Shown here: positions 1-7,536 of the stretch, in pieces
Position numbering within the stretch: position 1 is the stretch's first letter
How the letters are laid out: every line of letters begins with the position of its first letter
DNA from: JBOHBN01 sp050698355
GTDB lineage: Bacteria > Actinomycetota > Actinomycetes > Streptosporangiales > WHST01
DNA length: 26,077 nucleotides
Direction of reading: 5' to 3'
Assembly: GCA_050698355.1 (NCBI GenBank)
Contig: JBOHBN010000296.1
Coordinates: forward strand, 1-26,077
Position numbers and translations under genes: made by a program
The notes under the pieces: model-generated
The model's database searches: none
The model's input: only the letters and a program-made list of their open reading frames with translations
Told to the model about the DNA's origin: nothing

Positions 1-6
1 CCACGC

Positions 7-696
7 GTGGCTCGCCAGCAAACAAGCAGATCGCGTCGTTGCTGGACGGTGGCCGCGCTCGCCAGCGCGGTACTCGCTGTTGGTTGCGGGGAAGCCTCGG
101 GGGCTTCATCCACGCCAGCACCGTCCACGCCGAGTGCGTCATCGAGTAGTGCATCGAAAACGGCGAGCCCCACGGCAAGCGACGGCGAAGAGACGGTACG
201 AGGCGACCTATACGCCCACGTCGCGTCCCCACCCTCGGGATACCGCCGGGTCGAGCACGGCTCTAAGCCATACCTGAGCTCGGGCGCCTTTCACACCGGC
301 AGCTACCTGAAGGGACTGTCGTCCGACCCGAAGCAGGACCGCAAGGCGCTGAAAATGGCGCGCTTCACCGACGGTTACCATCTGTTCGCCGATTCTGGAG
401 AACACTGGGTGCACGTCTACCTCTACCGGCATCGCACAGCCGCCGGCGCTGACCGCCTGGCACGGAGCTTCTGGAAGCGACGAGACTCCGGCGGTAGCAG
501 GTTCGCCGTCCACGAGATTCCGGGAGCCCGAGGCTCGGTTAACCGGCCGTCGTATGCCCGCGCCGTGGTCAGGTTCACCGTAGGCAATGTCTACGCGGAG
601 GTCTTTGCCAACACCAACACGTCGAAGGCCGACACCAAGGTGGCCACCGAACTCGCGAAAAAGCAGTATCGCAAGCTCACCGCAGCGCTAAGTTAG
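7..696 (+). CDS. Putative secreted lipoprotein, function unknown
   Basis: A 229-residue protein that I do not recognise beyond its export signals. It starts at GTG, six bases from the window edge, so its upstream context is not visible. The N-terminus has a basic stretch (residues 8-11), a hydrophobic core (about 14-26) and a lipobox-like A-V-G-C ending at Cys27, followed by a Ser/Thr/Pro/Ala-rich linker to about residue 62. This is the usual form of an actinobacterial lipoprotein anchored on the outer face of the membrane. The remaining 165 residues are soluble, rich in Tyr, Lys and Arg, with no membrane segment and no motif I know. The gene converges on the IclR gene with a 15-bp gap. The lipoprotein call is firm; any function would be a guess. 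Confidence 0.75.
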   Translation: MARQQTSRSRRCWTVAALASAVLAVGCGEASGASSTPAPSTPSASSSSASKTASPTASDGEETVRGDLYAHVASPPSGYRRVEHGSKPYLSSGAFHTGSYLKGLSSDPKQDRKALKMARFTDGYHLFADSGEHWVHVYLYRHRTAAGADRLARSFWKRRDSGGSRFAVHEIPGARGSVNRPSYARAVVRFTVGNVYAEVFANTNTSKADTKVATELAKKQYRKLTAALS

Positions 697-711
697 CCGC
701 CCGGTCAAACG

Positions 712-1455
712 TCAGTCGGCAGCCGCGAGCGCGACCAGGCGCGCGGCCCGGCGCAGCACGTCACCGCGGTCGACGATGCGCGCGACCTGCTTGGAGGGTA
801 CGGACACGGCGATCGCCGCGGTCAGCGTCGTCGACGGTACCGCCGCCGCGACGCAACCCGTGCCGAGGGCGTACTCCTCCTTGTCGACGGCGTAGGTCTG
901 AGGCTCGTCGAGTGCGCGCAGCAGCAGCCTGCGGTCGGTCACCGTACGCGGTGTGAGGTCGGGCAGCTCGTGCGAGCCGACGTAGTCGCGGCGCTGCTCC
1001 TCCCCCAGCGCGGACAGGACGGCCTTGCCCAGCGCGGTCGCGTGCGCGGCCTCGTGGAAACCGACCCACAGGTCCACCCGCGGCGCCCGCGCGCTGTCGA
1101 CCACATCGACCAGCCGGATCTCACCGTCGTCGAGGATGGAGAGGTACGCGGCCGCGGACAGCTCGTCGTGCAGGCTCTGCAGGATGGGATGGAACCGCGC
1201 CGTACGTGCCGCCGCGCCGCCACCGGACAGCGCCGCCACCCGGTCGCCGAGTACGTACCCCGCGCCGTCGACGCGGCGCAGGTAGCCCTCGTGCACCAGG
1301 GTGCGCAGCAGGTGGTACGTGGTCGGCAGCGGCTGGCCGGTACGCCTGGCGAGCGCCTTCGCCGGCATCGGCCGGTTGGACTCGCCGACGGCATCGACCA
1401 GACGCAGCGCGCGCTGCACCGAGGCGATGAGCGTCGGTTGAGTCTCGGTTTCCAT
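712..1455 (-). CDS. IclR-family transcriptional regulator
   Basis: A 247-residue regulator of normal IclR length. Residues about 5-70 form the winged helix-turn-helix (ASVQRALRLVDAV, then AKALARRTGQPLPTTYHLLR and the wing HEGYLRR). The rest is the IclR effector-binding domain, with the typical ATALGKAVLSAL and YALGTGCVAAAVP stretches. The frame is open upstream, but ATG at 1455 is chosen because AGGAGG lies seven bases before it and the protein then begins as IclR proteins do. It is transcribed away from the toxin-antitoxin genes, and two adjacent short inverted repeats lie just upstream (1470-1505), fitting autoregulation. IclR proteins often control local catabolic genes, and KipR of the Bacillus ycs/kip locus is an IclR protein. 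A link to the pxpA region 6 kb away is only speculation. Confidence 0.93.
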   Translation of the reverse strand: METETQPTLIASVQRALRLVDAVGESNRPMPAKALARRTGQPLPTTYHLLRTLVHEGYLRRVDGAGYVLGDRVAALSGGGAAARTARFHPILQSLHDELSAAAYLSILDDGEIRLVDVVDSARAPRVDLWVGFHEAAHATALGKAVLSALGEEQRRDYVGSHELPDLTPRTVTDRRLLLRALDEPQTYAVDKEEYALGTGCVAAAVPSTTLTAAIAVSVPSKQVARIVDRGDVLRRAARLVALAAAD

Positions 1456-1469
1456 CCCAGGCCTCCTGC

Positions 1470-1505
1470 ACTGGCAGCGTAGGCCAGTCTTCCGCATCGC
1501 GGAAG
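1470..1505. promoter_or_regulatory. Tandem inverted repeats, probable IclR operator
   Basis: Two perfect inverted repeats abut in the divergent gap between the IclR gene and mntA. The first is ACTGGC-7-GCCAGT (1470-1488). The second is CTTCCGC-ATC-GCGGAAG (1489-1505). The second has the TTCCG...CGGAA look common in IclR-family operators. They lie 15-50 bases upstream of the IclR start, where an autoregulatory site would sit. The assignment rests on position and symmetry only. Confidence 0.45.
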
Positions 1506-1559
1506 TCAGCGCCATACGGTGTCCGCTCGAAACCGCGTCGCGTCGGGCACAATGGCGGC

Positions 1560-1931
1560 ATGCCGTTCGACGAGGAGGCGGTTGCCAAAGCGCTGCGTAC
1601 CGCGGGCGCGCGGTTCGCGTTCGTACACGGCAGCCGCGCCTCTGGTACGCCACGGCCGACGAGCGACCTGGACGTGGCCGCGTGGTGGGGAATGCCCGCT
1701 CCCAACGCCTGGGAAGTGCGGCTCCCAGCGGGCGTCGACCTCATCGTGCTCGACCGGGCGCCGCTGTGGCTCGCCGGGCGCATCGCGCTTCGCGGCCGCC
1801 TGCTGTTCGACGACGACCCGAGCGCCAGAGTCGCATGGCAGGCCGACACGCGCACGGTCTACCTCGACGAGCTACCTGCGATGGAACAGACCTACGAGGA
1901 GTACCTCCAGGCGGTCACCGATGGTCGATGA
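1560..1931 (+). CDS. mntA: MntA-type nucleotidyltransferase antitoxin
   Basis: A 123-residue minimal nucleotidyltransferase. The signature G-S-x10-D-x-D is exact: GSRASGTPRPTSDLD at residues 24-38, with the two metal-binding aspartates of the MNT fold. In characterised type VII pairs such as Shewanella MntA/HepT, this enzyme transfers AMP groups from ATP to a tyrosine of the HEPN toxin and so silences it. Here the gene is followed by, and overlaps by 11 bases (ATG at 1921, stop at 1929-1931), a HEPN gene, which supports the same job. There is no clear Shine-Dalgarno sequence. A CACAAT -10-like hexamer at 1548-1553 ends six bases before the ATG, so the mRNA may be leaderless. The length is normal for the family. 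Confidence 0.9.
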   Translation: MPFDEEAVAKALRTAGARFAFVHGSRASGTPRPTSDLDVAAWWGMPAPNAWEVRLPAGVDLIVLDRAPLWLAGRIALRGRLLFDDDPSARVAWQADTRTVYLDELPAMEQTYEEYLQAVTDGR

Positions 1932-2349
1932 GGAACGAGTATCCCGGCTGATCAGTCGGGTCCGCGACGACATAGCCGCGCTCCGCGCGACCAGGCAGAC
2001 GCGCGCAGCACCCGACCTGACCAAGGACACAACGACCCTCGACGCACTCAAGTACCGCTTTGTCACGGCGATCGAGGGCTGCGTCCGGGTCGCGCAGCAC
2101 CTCCTCGCCTCGGAGGGCTGGGCAATACCTGAGACGAACGCAGATGCCTTCCGGCAACTGGCCAAGCACGACGTGCTCGATGCCCAGGTCGCGGAGTCAA
2201 TGGCGCGTGCCGTCGGGTTCCGCAACGTTCTTGTGCACGAGTATGCCGACGTGGACGATGACCGAGTCGTCGCCCAACTCGATCACCTCGACGACCTGGA
2301 GGGGTTCACTCGCCAGGTCACCCGCTGGACACTCGCGCAACGTTCATAG
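1921..2349 (+). CDS. hepT: HepT-type HEPN ribonuclease toxin
   Basis: A 142-residue, mostly helical HEPN protein. Near residues 101-108 it carries RNVLVHEY, an exact R-x4-H-x-Y motif. In HepT toxins the Arg and His form the RNase site and the Tyr is the residue AMPylated by MntA. The start is ATG 1921, inside the last codons of mntA, giving translational coupling; a longer open frame upstream runs through mntA and is rejected. Together the two genes form a type VII (HEPN-MNT) toxin-antitoxin module. The metallophosphoesterase starts 15 bases downstream and may share the transcript. No transposase or integrase flanks the pair, so it looks resident rather than freshly acquired. Family assignment is strong; the RNA target is unknown. 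Confidence 0.9.
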   Translation: MVDEERVSRLISRVRDDIAALRATRQTRAAPDLTKDTTTLDALKYRFVTAIEGCVRVAQHLLASEGWAIPETNADAFRQLAKHDVLDAQVAESMARAVGFRNVLVHEYADVDDDRVVAQLDHLDDLEGFTRQVTRWTLAQRS

Positions 2350-2364
2350 CGAGAGGCGTATTGC

Positions 2365-3117
2365 ATGGTCGCTTCCGTCGCCGTGCTGTCGGACATCCAC
2401 GGTGTCCTCCCGGCGCTCGACGCCGTCCTCGGTGAACCCGGCGTGGCCGGCGCCGACCGGATCGTCCTGACCGGAGACATCGCCGCCGGGCCGCAGCCCG
2501 TGGAGGTCCTCGACCGCCTGGAAGCCCTCGGCGACCGCGTCACCTGGGTACGCGGCAACGCCGACCGCGAGCTGGTCGCGCTCGCGCGCGGCGGCACCAC
2601 CGACATCGCCGACCCCATCGCGCCGTGGGCGGCCGCACAGCTCGGCGCCCACCACGTCGACCGGCTGGCGAGTCTGCCGCACCCGGTCACGCTGGCCGTC
2701 GACGGCTTCGGCGACGTCGTGTTCTGCCACGGAACCCCGCGCGACGACGAGGAGGTCGTGCTCGTCGATACCCGCCTCGGCCGGTGGGCGGAGATCGTGT
2801 CCGGCCTGCCCGAGACCGTCAGAACGGTGGTCGGCGGGCACACGCACATGCCGTTCGTCCGGCTCGCGCACGGCCGCCAGATCGTCAACCCCGGCAGCGT
2901 CGGCATGCCGTACGGCCGCCCGGGCGCCCACTGGGCACTGCTCGCGGGCGGCGCCGTGTCGCTGCGTCGCACTACCTTCGACGCCGACCGCGCCTGCGCC
3001 CAGCTCCGTACGCAGTCCTCCTACCCCGACGTCGCCGGTTGGGCCGACTACTTCCTGCACGCCAGGGCCGGCGACGCCGAAGCCCTGACCACGTTCGCGC
3101 CACGGGACGGCCGTTAG
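2365..3117 (+). CDS. Metallophosphoesterase (YfcE/calcineurin-like phosphodiesterase)
   Basis: A 250-residue cytosolic metallophosphoesterase. All the usual two-metal ligands are visible: D10-I-H12 (LSDIHG), G-D38 (VLTGD), the G-N65-A-D67 block (VRGNADRE), H122 (FCHGTPRDD) and G-H159-T-H161 (GGHTHMPF), then the family's NPGSVGMPYG strand. It belongs to the small YfcE/MJ0936-like phosphodiesterases; the natural substrate cannot be told from sequence. ATG 2365 is preceded by GAGAGG at a suitable distance. The gene follows hepT by 15 bases and precedes the AAA+ ATPase by 38 bases, so 1560-6576 could be one transcription unit. Confidence 0.92.
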   Translation: MVASVAVLSDIHGVLPALDAVLGEPGVAGADRIVLTGDIAAGPQPVEVLDRLEALGDRVTWVRGNADRELVALARGGTTDIADPIAPWAAAQLGAHHVDRLASLPHPVTLAVDGFGDVVFCHGTPRDDEEVVLVDTRLGRWAEIVSGLPETVRTVVGGHTHMPFVRLAHGRQIVNPGSVGMPYGRPGAHWALLAGGAVSLRRTTFDADRACAQLRTQSSYPDVAGWADYFLHARAGDAEALTTFAPRDGR

Positions 3118-3155
3118 GGGTCAGCCGCCACGCTGCTCGACGTACGGTCGGGAGA

Positions 3156-4616
3156 GTGACTGTTACGCACACACCCCCCACCAACCTTCCCCGTACGACC
3201 GGTGAGCTGCGCGCTGCCGGGTACCGGCCCAAGAGCGTCCGACTGGAGATCCGCGAAAACCTGCTCGCCACGCTGCGCGCGGGCCGCGACCCGTGGCCCG
3301 GCATCGTCGGGTTCGAGGGCACGGTCGTGCCGCAGCTCGAACGTGCCCTGCTCGCAGGGCACGACGTCGTCCTGCTCGGCGAGCGCGGCCAGGGCAAGAC
3401 CCGCGTCCTGCGCAGCCTCACGAACCTGCTGGACGAGTGGACGCCGGTGATCGACGGCGCCGAGCTGGGCGAGCACCCGCTGGAACCGATAACCCCCGCG
3501 TCGCTGCGGCGCGCCGCCGAGCTCGGCGACGACCTGCCCGTCGCGTGGCGGCACCGCTCCGAGCGGTACGCGGAGAAGCTCGCCACGCCCGACACCTCGG
3601 TCGGTGACCTGGTCGGCGACGTCGACCCGGTCAAGGTGGCCGAGGGCCGCAGTCTGGGCGACCCGGAGACCATCCACTACGGCCTGGTGCCCCGCGCGCA
3701 CCGCGGCATCGTGACCGTCAATGAGCTGCCCGACCTGGCCGAGCGCATCCAGGTGGCTCTGCTCAACGTGATGGAGGAACGCGACATCCAGGTACGCGGC
3801 TACCTGCTGCGGCTGCCACTCGACGTGCTGCTCGTCGCGTCCTCCAACCCCGAGGACTACACCAACCGCGGCCGGATCATCACGCCGCTGAAGGACAGGT
3901 TCGGCGCGGAGATCCGCACCCACTACCCGCTGGAGCTCTCCGACGAGGTCACGCTCGTACGCCAGGAGGCGCGGGCCGTCGCGCACGTACCCGAGCACCT
4001 GATCGAGGTGACCGCGCGGTTCGCCCGGCACCTGCGCGACACTCCCGAGGTCGACCAGCGGTCCGGGGTGTCGGCGCGGTTCGCGATCGCCGCCGCGGAG
4101 ACGCTCTCCGCCGCGGCGCTGCGGCGGGGCGCCCTCGTCGGCGAGGACGAGCCGGTGGCCCGTCCCGTCGACCTGGACGCCATACCCAGCGTGCTTCGCG
4201 GCAAGCTCGAGTTCGAGACCGGCCTGGACGCCTCGGGCGACGACGTCGACGAGCTGCTCTTTCACCTGTTGCGCCGTTCCGTCGCCGACACCGCGCGGTC
4301 CCGACTCGCCGGGGTGAACCTGGAACAGCTCGCCGCGACTGTACGTGCCGGCCACCAGGTGGTGACCGGCTCGTCCGTACCCGCCGCCGATGTGGTCGCG
4401 GCGCTGCCCAGCGGTGGCGTGGTCAGCGAGGTGCTGCGCCGGCTCGGCGTCGGCGAGGGTGACCCGCCCGGGTACGCGGCCGCGGCCATCGAGCTCGCCT
4501 GCGAGTCGCTCTACCTCACCCGCCGGCTCGCCAAGGACGTGGACGAGCAGGGGCGGTCGGTGTTCGGCGCCGACGCCGGTTTCGGGGGCGAGGACGGCTG
4601 GGATGCCGATGCGTGA
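3156..4616 (+). CDS. ChlI/MoxR-like AAA+ ATPase (magnesium-chelatase-related)
   Basis: A 486-residue AAA+ ATPase. Walker A is GERGQGKT (residues 75-82). The Walker B region reads GIVTVNELPDL, with Asn189-Glu190 where most AAA+ proteins have Asp-Glu. The sensor-1 and arginine-finger region follows as VASSNPEDYTNRG and TPLKDRFG (about 227-250). This resembles the actinobacterial 'magnesium chelatase subunit I' annotations of the Rv0958 type. No porphyrin genes are nearby, so pigment synthesis is unlikely. Such ATPases usually act with a VWA protein as a MoxR-style remodelling pair, and the next gene overlaps this one and encodes that partner. The GTG start at 3156 is chosen because the protein then begins as homologues do; the GGGAG before it is unusually close. 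Much longer upstream frame extensions overlap the phosphodiesterase and are rejected. Confidence 0.9.
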   Translation: MTVTHTPPTNLPRTTGELRAAGYRPKSVRLEIRENLLATLRAGRDPWPGIVGFEGTVVPQLERALLAGHDVVLLGERGQGKTRVLRSLTNLLDEWTPVIDGAELGEHPLEPITPASLRRAAELGDDLPVAWRHRSERYAEKLATPDTSVGDLVGDVDPVKVAEGRSLGDPETIHYGLVPRAHRGIVTVNELPDLAERIQVALLNVMEERDIQVRGYLLRLPLDVLLVASSNPEDYTNRGRIITPLKDRFGAEIRTHYPLELSDEVTLVRQEARAVAHVPEHLIEVTARFARHLRDTPEVDQRSGVSARFAIAAAETLSAAALRRGALVGEDEPVARPVDLDAIPSVLRGKLEFETGLDASGDDVDELLFHLLRRSVADTARSRLAGVNLEQLAATVRAGHQVVTGSSVPAADVVAALPSGGVVSEVLRRLGVGEGDPPGYAAAAIELACESLYLTRRLAKDVDEQGRSVFGADAGFGGEDGWDADA

Positions 4617-6576
4617 CCCCTCCCGCTACCGCTACGGGGCGTGGCACGGCGGGCCCGACCCGCTTGCCCGGCCGCTGGACCTCAAACGCGCGGTGGACGA
4701 GATCGGCCGCGACGTGCTGGAGTCCGGCTCGGTGCGTTCCGCGCTGCGTGAGCTGCTGCGCCGCGGCATGCCCGGCGAGCGCGGCCTGGACGACCTCACC
4801 AGGCAGGTCTGGCAACGGCGCAGCGAGCTGACCCGGGGCAACCGGCTGGACGGCACGCTGCGAGACGTTCGCAGGCTGCTCGACCGCGCCGTGTCCGCAG
4901 AACGCGAGGCGCTGCGCCACGACGACTCCGACGACGCCCGGTTCTCCGAGATGCGGCTCGACTCGCTGCCGCAGTCGACCGCGCAGTCCGTACGCGAGCT
5001 GGCCGACTACGACTGGCGGTCGTCGGACGCTCGGGAGGCGTACGAGGAGATCCAGCGGCTGCTCGGGCAGGAGATGCTCGAGTCGCGGTTCGCCGGCATG
5101 AAGCAGGCGCTGCAGCAGACGACGCCGGAGGACGTCGAGCGCGTACGCCAGATGCTCAGCGACCTCAACGACCTGCTCGCCGCGCATGCCCAAGGGCGGG
5201 ACACCCAGGAGCAGTTCGACCAGTTCATGGCCAAGCACGGGGAGTTCTTCCCCGAGCAGCCGCGCAACGTCGAGGAGCTGATCGATGCGCTCGCGTCGAG
5301 GGCGGCCGCCGCGCAGCGGATGCTGAACTCGATGAGCCCGGAGCAGCGCGCCGAGCTGGCGGAGCTGTCCGCGCAGGCGTTCGGCGACCCGCGGCTTGCC
5401 GACCAGCTGGCGCAGCTGGACGCGCGGTTGCGCGGCGCACGGCCCGGCGAGGACTGGGAGTCCGGCGAGCGGTTCCGCGGCGACAACCCGTTGGGCCTCG
5501 GCGAGGGCGCCCAGGCCATGCAGGAGCTGGGCGAGCTGGAGGAACTCACCGAACAGCTCGGCCAGGCGTACCCGGGCGCGCGCCTGGAGGACATCGACGT
5601 GGAGGAGCTTGCCCAGCACATCGGCGACGACGCCGCCGTCGACGTCGCCAGGCTGCGCGAGCTGGAGGACGAGCTGGCCCGGCGCGGCCTCCTTACCCGC
5701 GCGCCGGACGGGTCGCTGATGCTGTCGCCGAAAGCGCTGCGCCGGCTCGGGCAGACGGCGCTCTCCGACCTGCTCACCGAGTTGACGTCGAGCCGCGGTG
5801 AACACGACGACATCCACGCCGGCGCGGCGGGCGAGGCAACCGGGTCGACCAGGACGTGGCAGTTCGGCGACGTCCAGCCGTTCGCGGTGGGCGCGACCGT
5901 ACGCAACGCGGTGCTCCGTACGGCCGGCGAGGGTGGGCGCACCGACGCGGGCGTACGGCTCGCGCCGGCGGACATCGAGGTGACCGAGACCGAGCGGCGC
6001 ACCCAGGCCGCAGTCGCGCTGTGCGTCGACACGTCCTGGTCGATGGTCGCGGAGGGCCGGTGGGTGCCGATGAAGCGCACCGCGCTGGCGCTGCACCACC
6101 TGGTGAGCACCCGGTTCCGCGGCGACGAGCTCGCGCTGATCGGCTTCGGCCGGTACGCCCAGCGGCTCCAGCTCGGCGAGCTGACCGCGATGGAGGGCGC
6201 GTACGAGCAGGGCACCAACCTGCACCACGCGCTGCTGCTCGCGGCACAGCACCTGCGCCGGCACCCGTCCGCGCAACCCGTCGTGCTCGTCGTGACCGAC
6301 GGCGAGCCCACCGCGCACCTGGAACCGGACGGCGAGCCGATCTTCAGTTACCCGCCGCTGCCGGAGACCCTCGGCCGTACCGTGCGGGCGGTCGACGACC
6401 TCGCGCGGCAGGGCGCCGCGGTCACGTGGTTCCAGCTCGGCGACGAGCCGCGCCTGGCGCGGTTCGTCGACCTGGTGGCCCGCCGCGGCGGCGGCCGGGT
6501 GGTGGCGCCGGACCTGGACGGCCTGGGACCCGCGGTGGTCAGCGACTACCTCCGCAACCGGCGCCCGCGCCGCTGA
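4603..6576 (+). CDS. VWA-domain protein, partner of the AAA+ ATPase
   Basis: A 657-residue protein. About 430 residues of charged, Glu/Leu/Gln/Arg-rich helical sequence are followed by a C-terminal von Willebrand A domain. The MIDAS metal site is complete: D476-T-S478-W-S480, T538 (in QGTNLH) and D566 (in VVTDGEP). It resembles the Rv0959-type proteins found beside Rv0958-like ATPases. In MoxR/VWA and chelatase I/D pairs the VWA protein delivers the ATPase to a client protein; the client is unknown here. The gene starts inside the last codons of the ATPase gene: ATG 4603 with GAGGA nine bases upstream, or ATG 4609. The two products are therefore probably made in step. No signal peptide or membrane segment is visible. 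Confidence 0.9.
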   Translation: MPMRDPSRYRYGAWHGGPDPLARPLDLKRAVDEIGRDVLESGSVRSALRELLRRGMPGERGLDDLTRQVWQRRSELTRGNRLDGTLRDVRRLLDRAVSAEREALRHDDSDDARFSEMRLDSLPQSTAQSVRELADYDWRSSDAREAYEEIQRLLGQEMLESRFAGMKQALQQTTPEDVERVRQMLSDLNDLLAAHAQGRDTQEQFDQFMAKHGEFFPEQPRNVEELIDALASRAAAAQRMLNSMSPEQRAELAELSAQAFGDPRLADQLAQLDARLRGARPGEDWESGERFRGDNPLGLGEGAQAMQELGELEELTEQLGQAYPGARLEDIDVEELAQHIGDDAAVDVARLRELEDELARRGLLTRAPDGSLMLSPKALRRLGQTALSDLLTELTSSRGEHDDIHAGAAGEATGSTRTWQFGDVQPFAVGATVRNAVLRTAGEGGRTDAGVRLAPADIEVTETERRTQAAVALCVDTSWSMVAEGRWVPMKRTALALHHLVSTRFRGDELALIGFGRYAQRLQLGELTAMEGAYEQGTNLHHALLLAAQHLRRHPSAQPVVLVVTDGEPTAHLEPDGEPIFSYPPLPETLGRTVRAVDDLARQGAAVTWFQLGDEPRLARFVDLVARRGGGRVVAPDLDGLGPAVVSDYLRNRRPRR

Positions 6577-6609
6577 ACCTGTTGACCCCGCTCCTCTTGC
6601 CGTGCTGAA

Positions 6610-6695
6610 GTCGATCACGGTAAGTACCCGTAGGCCCGCTTCGCACGGCCAGCAAGGTGAGGGAAGTACGTCCCGGCATACTTACCGTGATCGAC
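6610..6695. repeat. 17-bp perfect inverted repeat with 52-bp spacer
   Basis: The arms at 6610-6626 (GTCGATCACGGTAAGTA) and 6679-6695 (TACTTACCGTGATCGAC) are exact reverse complements. The spacer contains a third, partial GAAGTAC half-site at 6663-6669. The element fills most of the 144-bp gap between the VWA gene and the creatininase-family gene and ends 25 bases before that gene's start codon, just upstream of its Shine-Dalgarno sequence. It could be a paired operator, a leader hairpin or a mobile palindromic repeat. Confidence 0.85.
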
Positions 6696-6720
6696 GAGGA
6701 AAGCGACACCCGGAGGAGAC

Positions 6721-7536
6721 GTGGCGAACGAGAGCCAGCAGGTATGGATGCAGGACCTCACCTGGCAGGAGGTCGAGGAGCACCTCGAACGCGACAGCAC
6801 CGTGCTGATCCCGGTCGGCAGCACCGAACAGCACGGCCCCGCGGGCGTGCTGGGCGTCGACTCGTACGTCGCGATCACCATCGCCGAGGACGTCGCGCAG
6901 CGCACCGGCGTGCTGTGCGCCCCGCCGATCTGGTACGGCGACTCCGCGCACCACGCCGCGTTCCCCGGGACGGTCACCATCCGGCCAGAGACGCTGGGCG
7001 CGCTGGTACGTGACGTGTGCACGAGCCTCGCCCGGCACGGCTTCGACAAGATGGTGCTCATCAACGGCCACAAGGGCTCCAACCTGCCCGCGCTCGTCGC
7101 CAGCGCGCGCTACCTGCACGAGGACACCCTGCCCGGCGTCATGCTCGCGGTCGCCGACCCGCTGCACCTCGCGCGCTCCGTCGCCCCGCAGATCAAGGAG
7201 ACCAACGAGCATCACGCCGGCGAGCTCGAGCTGTCGCACATCCACTACCGCTACCCGGACCTCATCCGCACCGACCGGCTCACCGACGCCTCGGTCGACT
7301 TCGACGAAGTGTTCGGCGGGTTCGCGGGCAACGACCTGTTCGGCCCGGCCCCGGAGGGCGTGGACATCATGTGGTCCAGCACCGAGCAGCGCCGGTTCGC
7401 ACCCACCGGCAGCTTCAGCTCGTCCACCGGGCTCGCGGCCGACAAGGGACGCCGCTACCACGACCACATCGTCGGCAAACTGTGCGAGGTGGTGGAGTGG
7501 ATGCGCGGCTACACCGGCCCTATCGGCCAGCAGTAG
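6721..7536 (+). CDS. Creatininase-family amidohydrolase
   Basis: A 271-residue member of the creatininase/MftE/FAPy-deformylase family, metal-dependent hydrolases that act on amide bonds, often in small cyclic substrates. Metal-ligand positions are recognisable: GSTE36-Q-H38-GP, the following D47 (GVDSYV), H117 (INGHKGS) and E168 (HHAGELE). The family usually reads NGHGGN at the third site; NGHKGS is a mild departure, so the substrate may differ from creatinine. GTG 6721 has GGAGG seven bases upstream. The 3' end overlaps the convergent pxpA gene by 17 bp. It lies next to other enzymes of amide or lactam chemistry, which suggests a ring-opening or amide-cleaving step. No mycofactocin genes are near, so an MftE role is unlikely. 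Confidence 0.88.
   Translation: MANESQQVWMQDLTWQEVEEHLERDSTVLIPVGSTEQHGPAGVLGVDSYVAITIAEDVAQRTGVLCAPPIWYGDSAHHAAFPGTVTIRPETLGALVRDVCTSLARHGFDKMVLINGHKGSNLPALVASARYLHEDTLPGVMLAVADPLHLARSVAPQIKETNEHHAGELELSHIHYRYPDLIRTDRLTDASVDFDEVFGGFAGNDLFGPAPEGVDIMWSSTEQRRFAPTGSFSSSTGLAADKGRRYHDHIVGKLCEVVEWMRGYTGPIGQQ

Noticed and set aside
1519..1920. Extended N-terminus for HepT, since the frame is open from 1519
   Set aside because: It would overlap all of mntA, and the HEPN family length fits the ATG at 1921.
1560..2349. Recent mobile-island origin of the toxin-antitoxin pair
   Set aside because: No integrase, transposase, tRNA or attachment repeats flank it, and its base composition is like that of its neighbours.
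4516..6618. A 700-residue open frame on the minus strand opposite the VWA gene
   Set aside because: It is a shadow of the real gene, common at high G+C: the composition is Arg/Gln/Val-rich with no domain, while the plus strand has the complete MIDAS motif.
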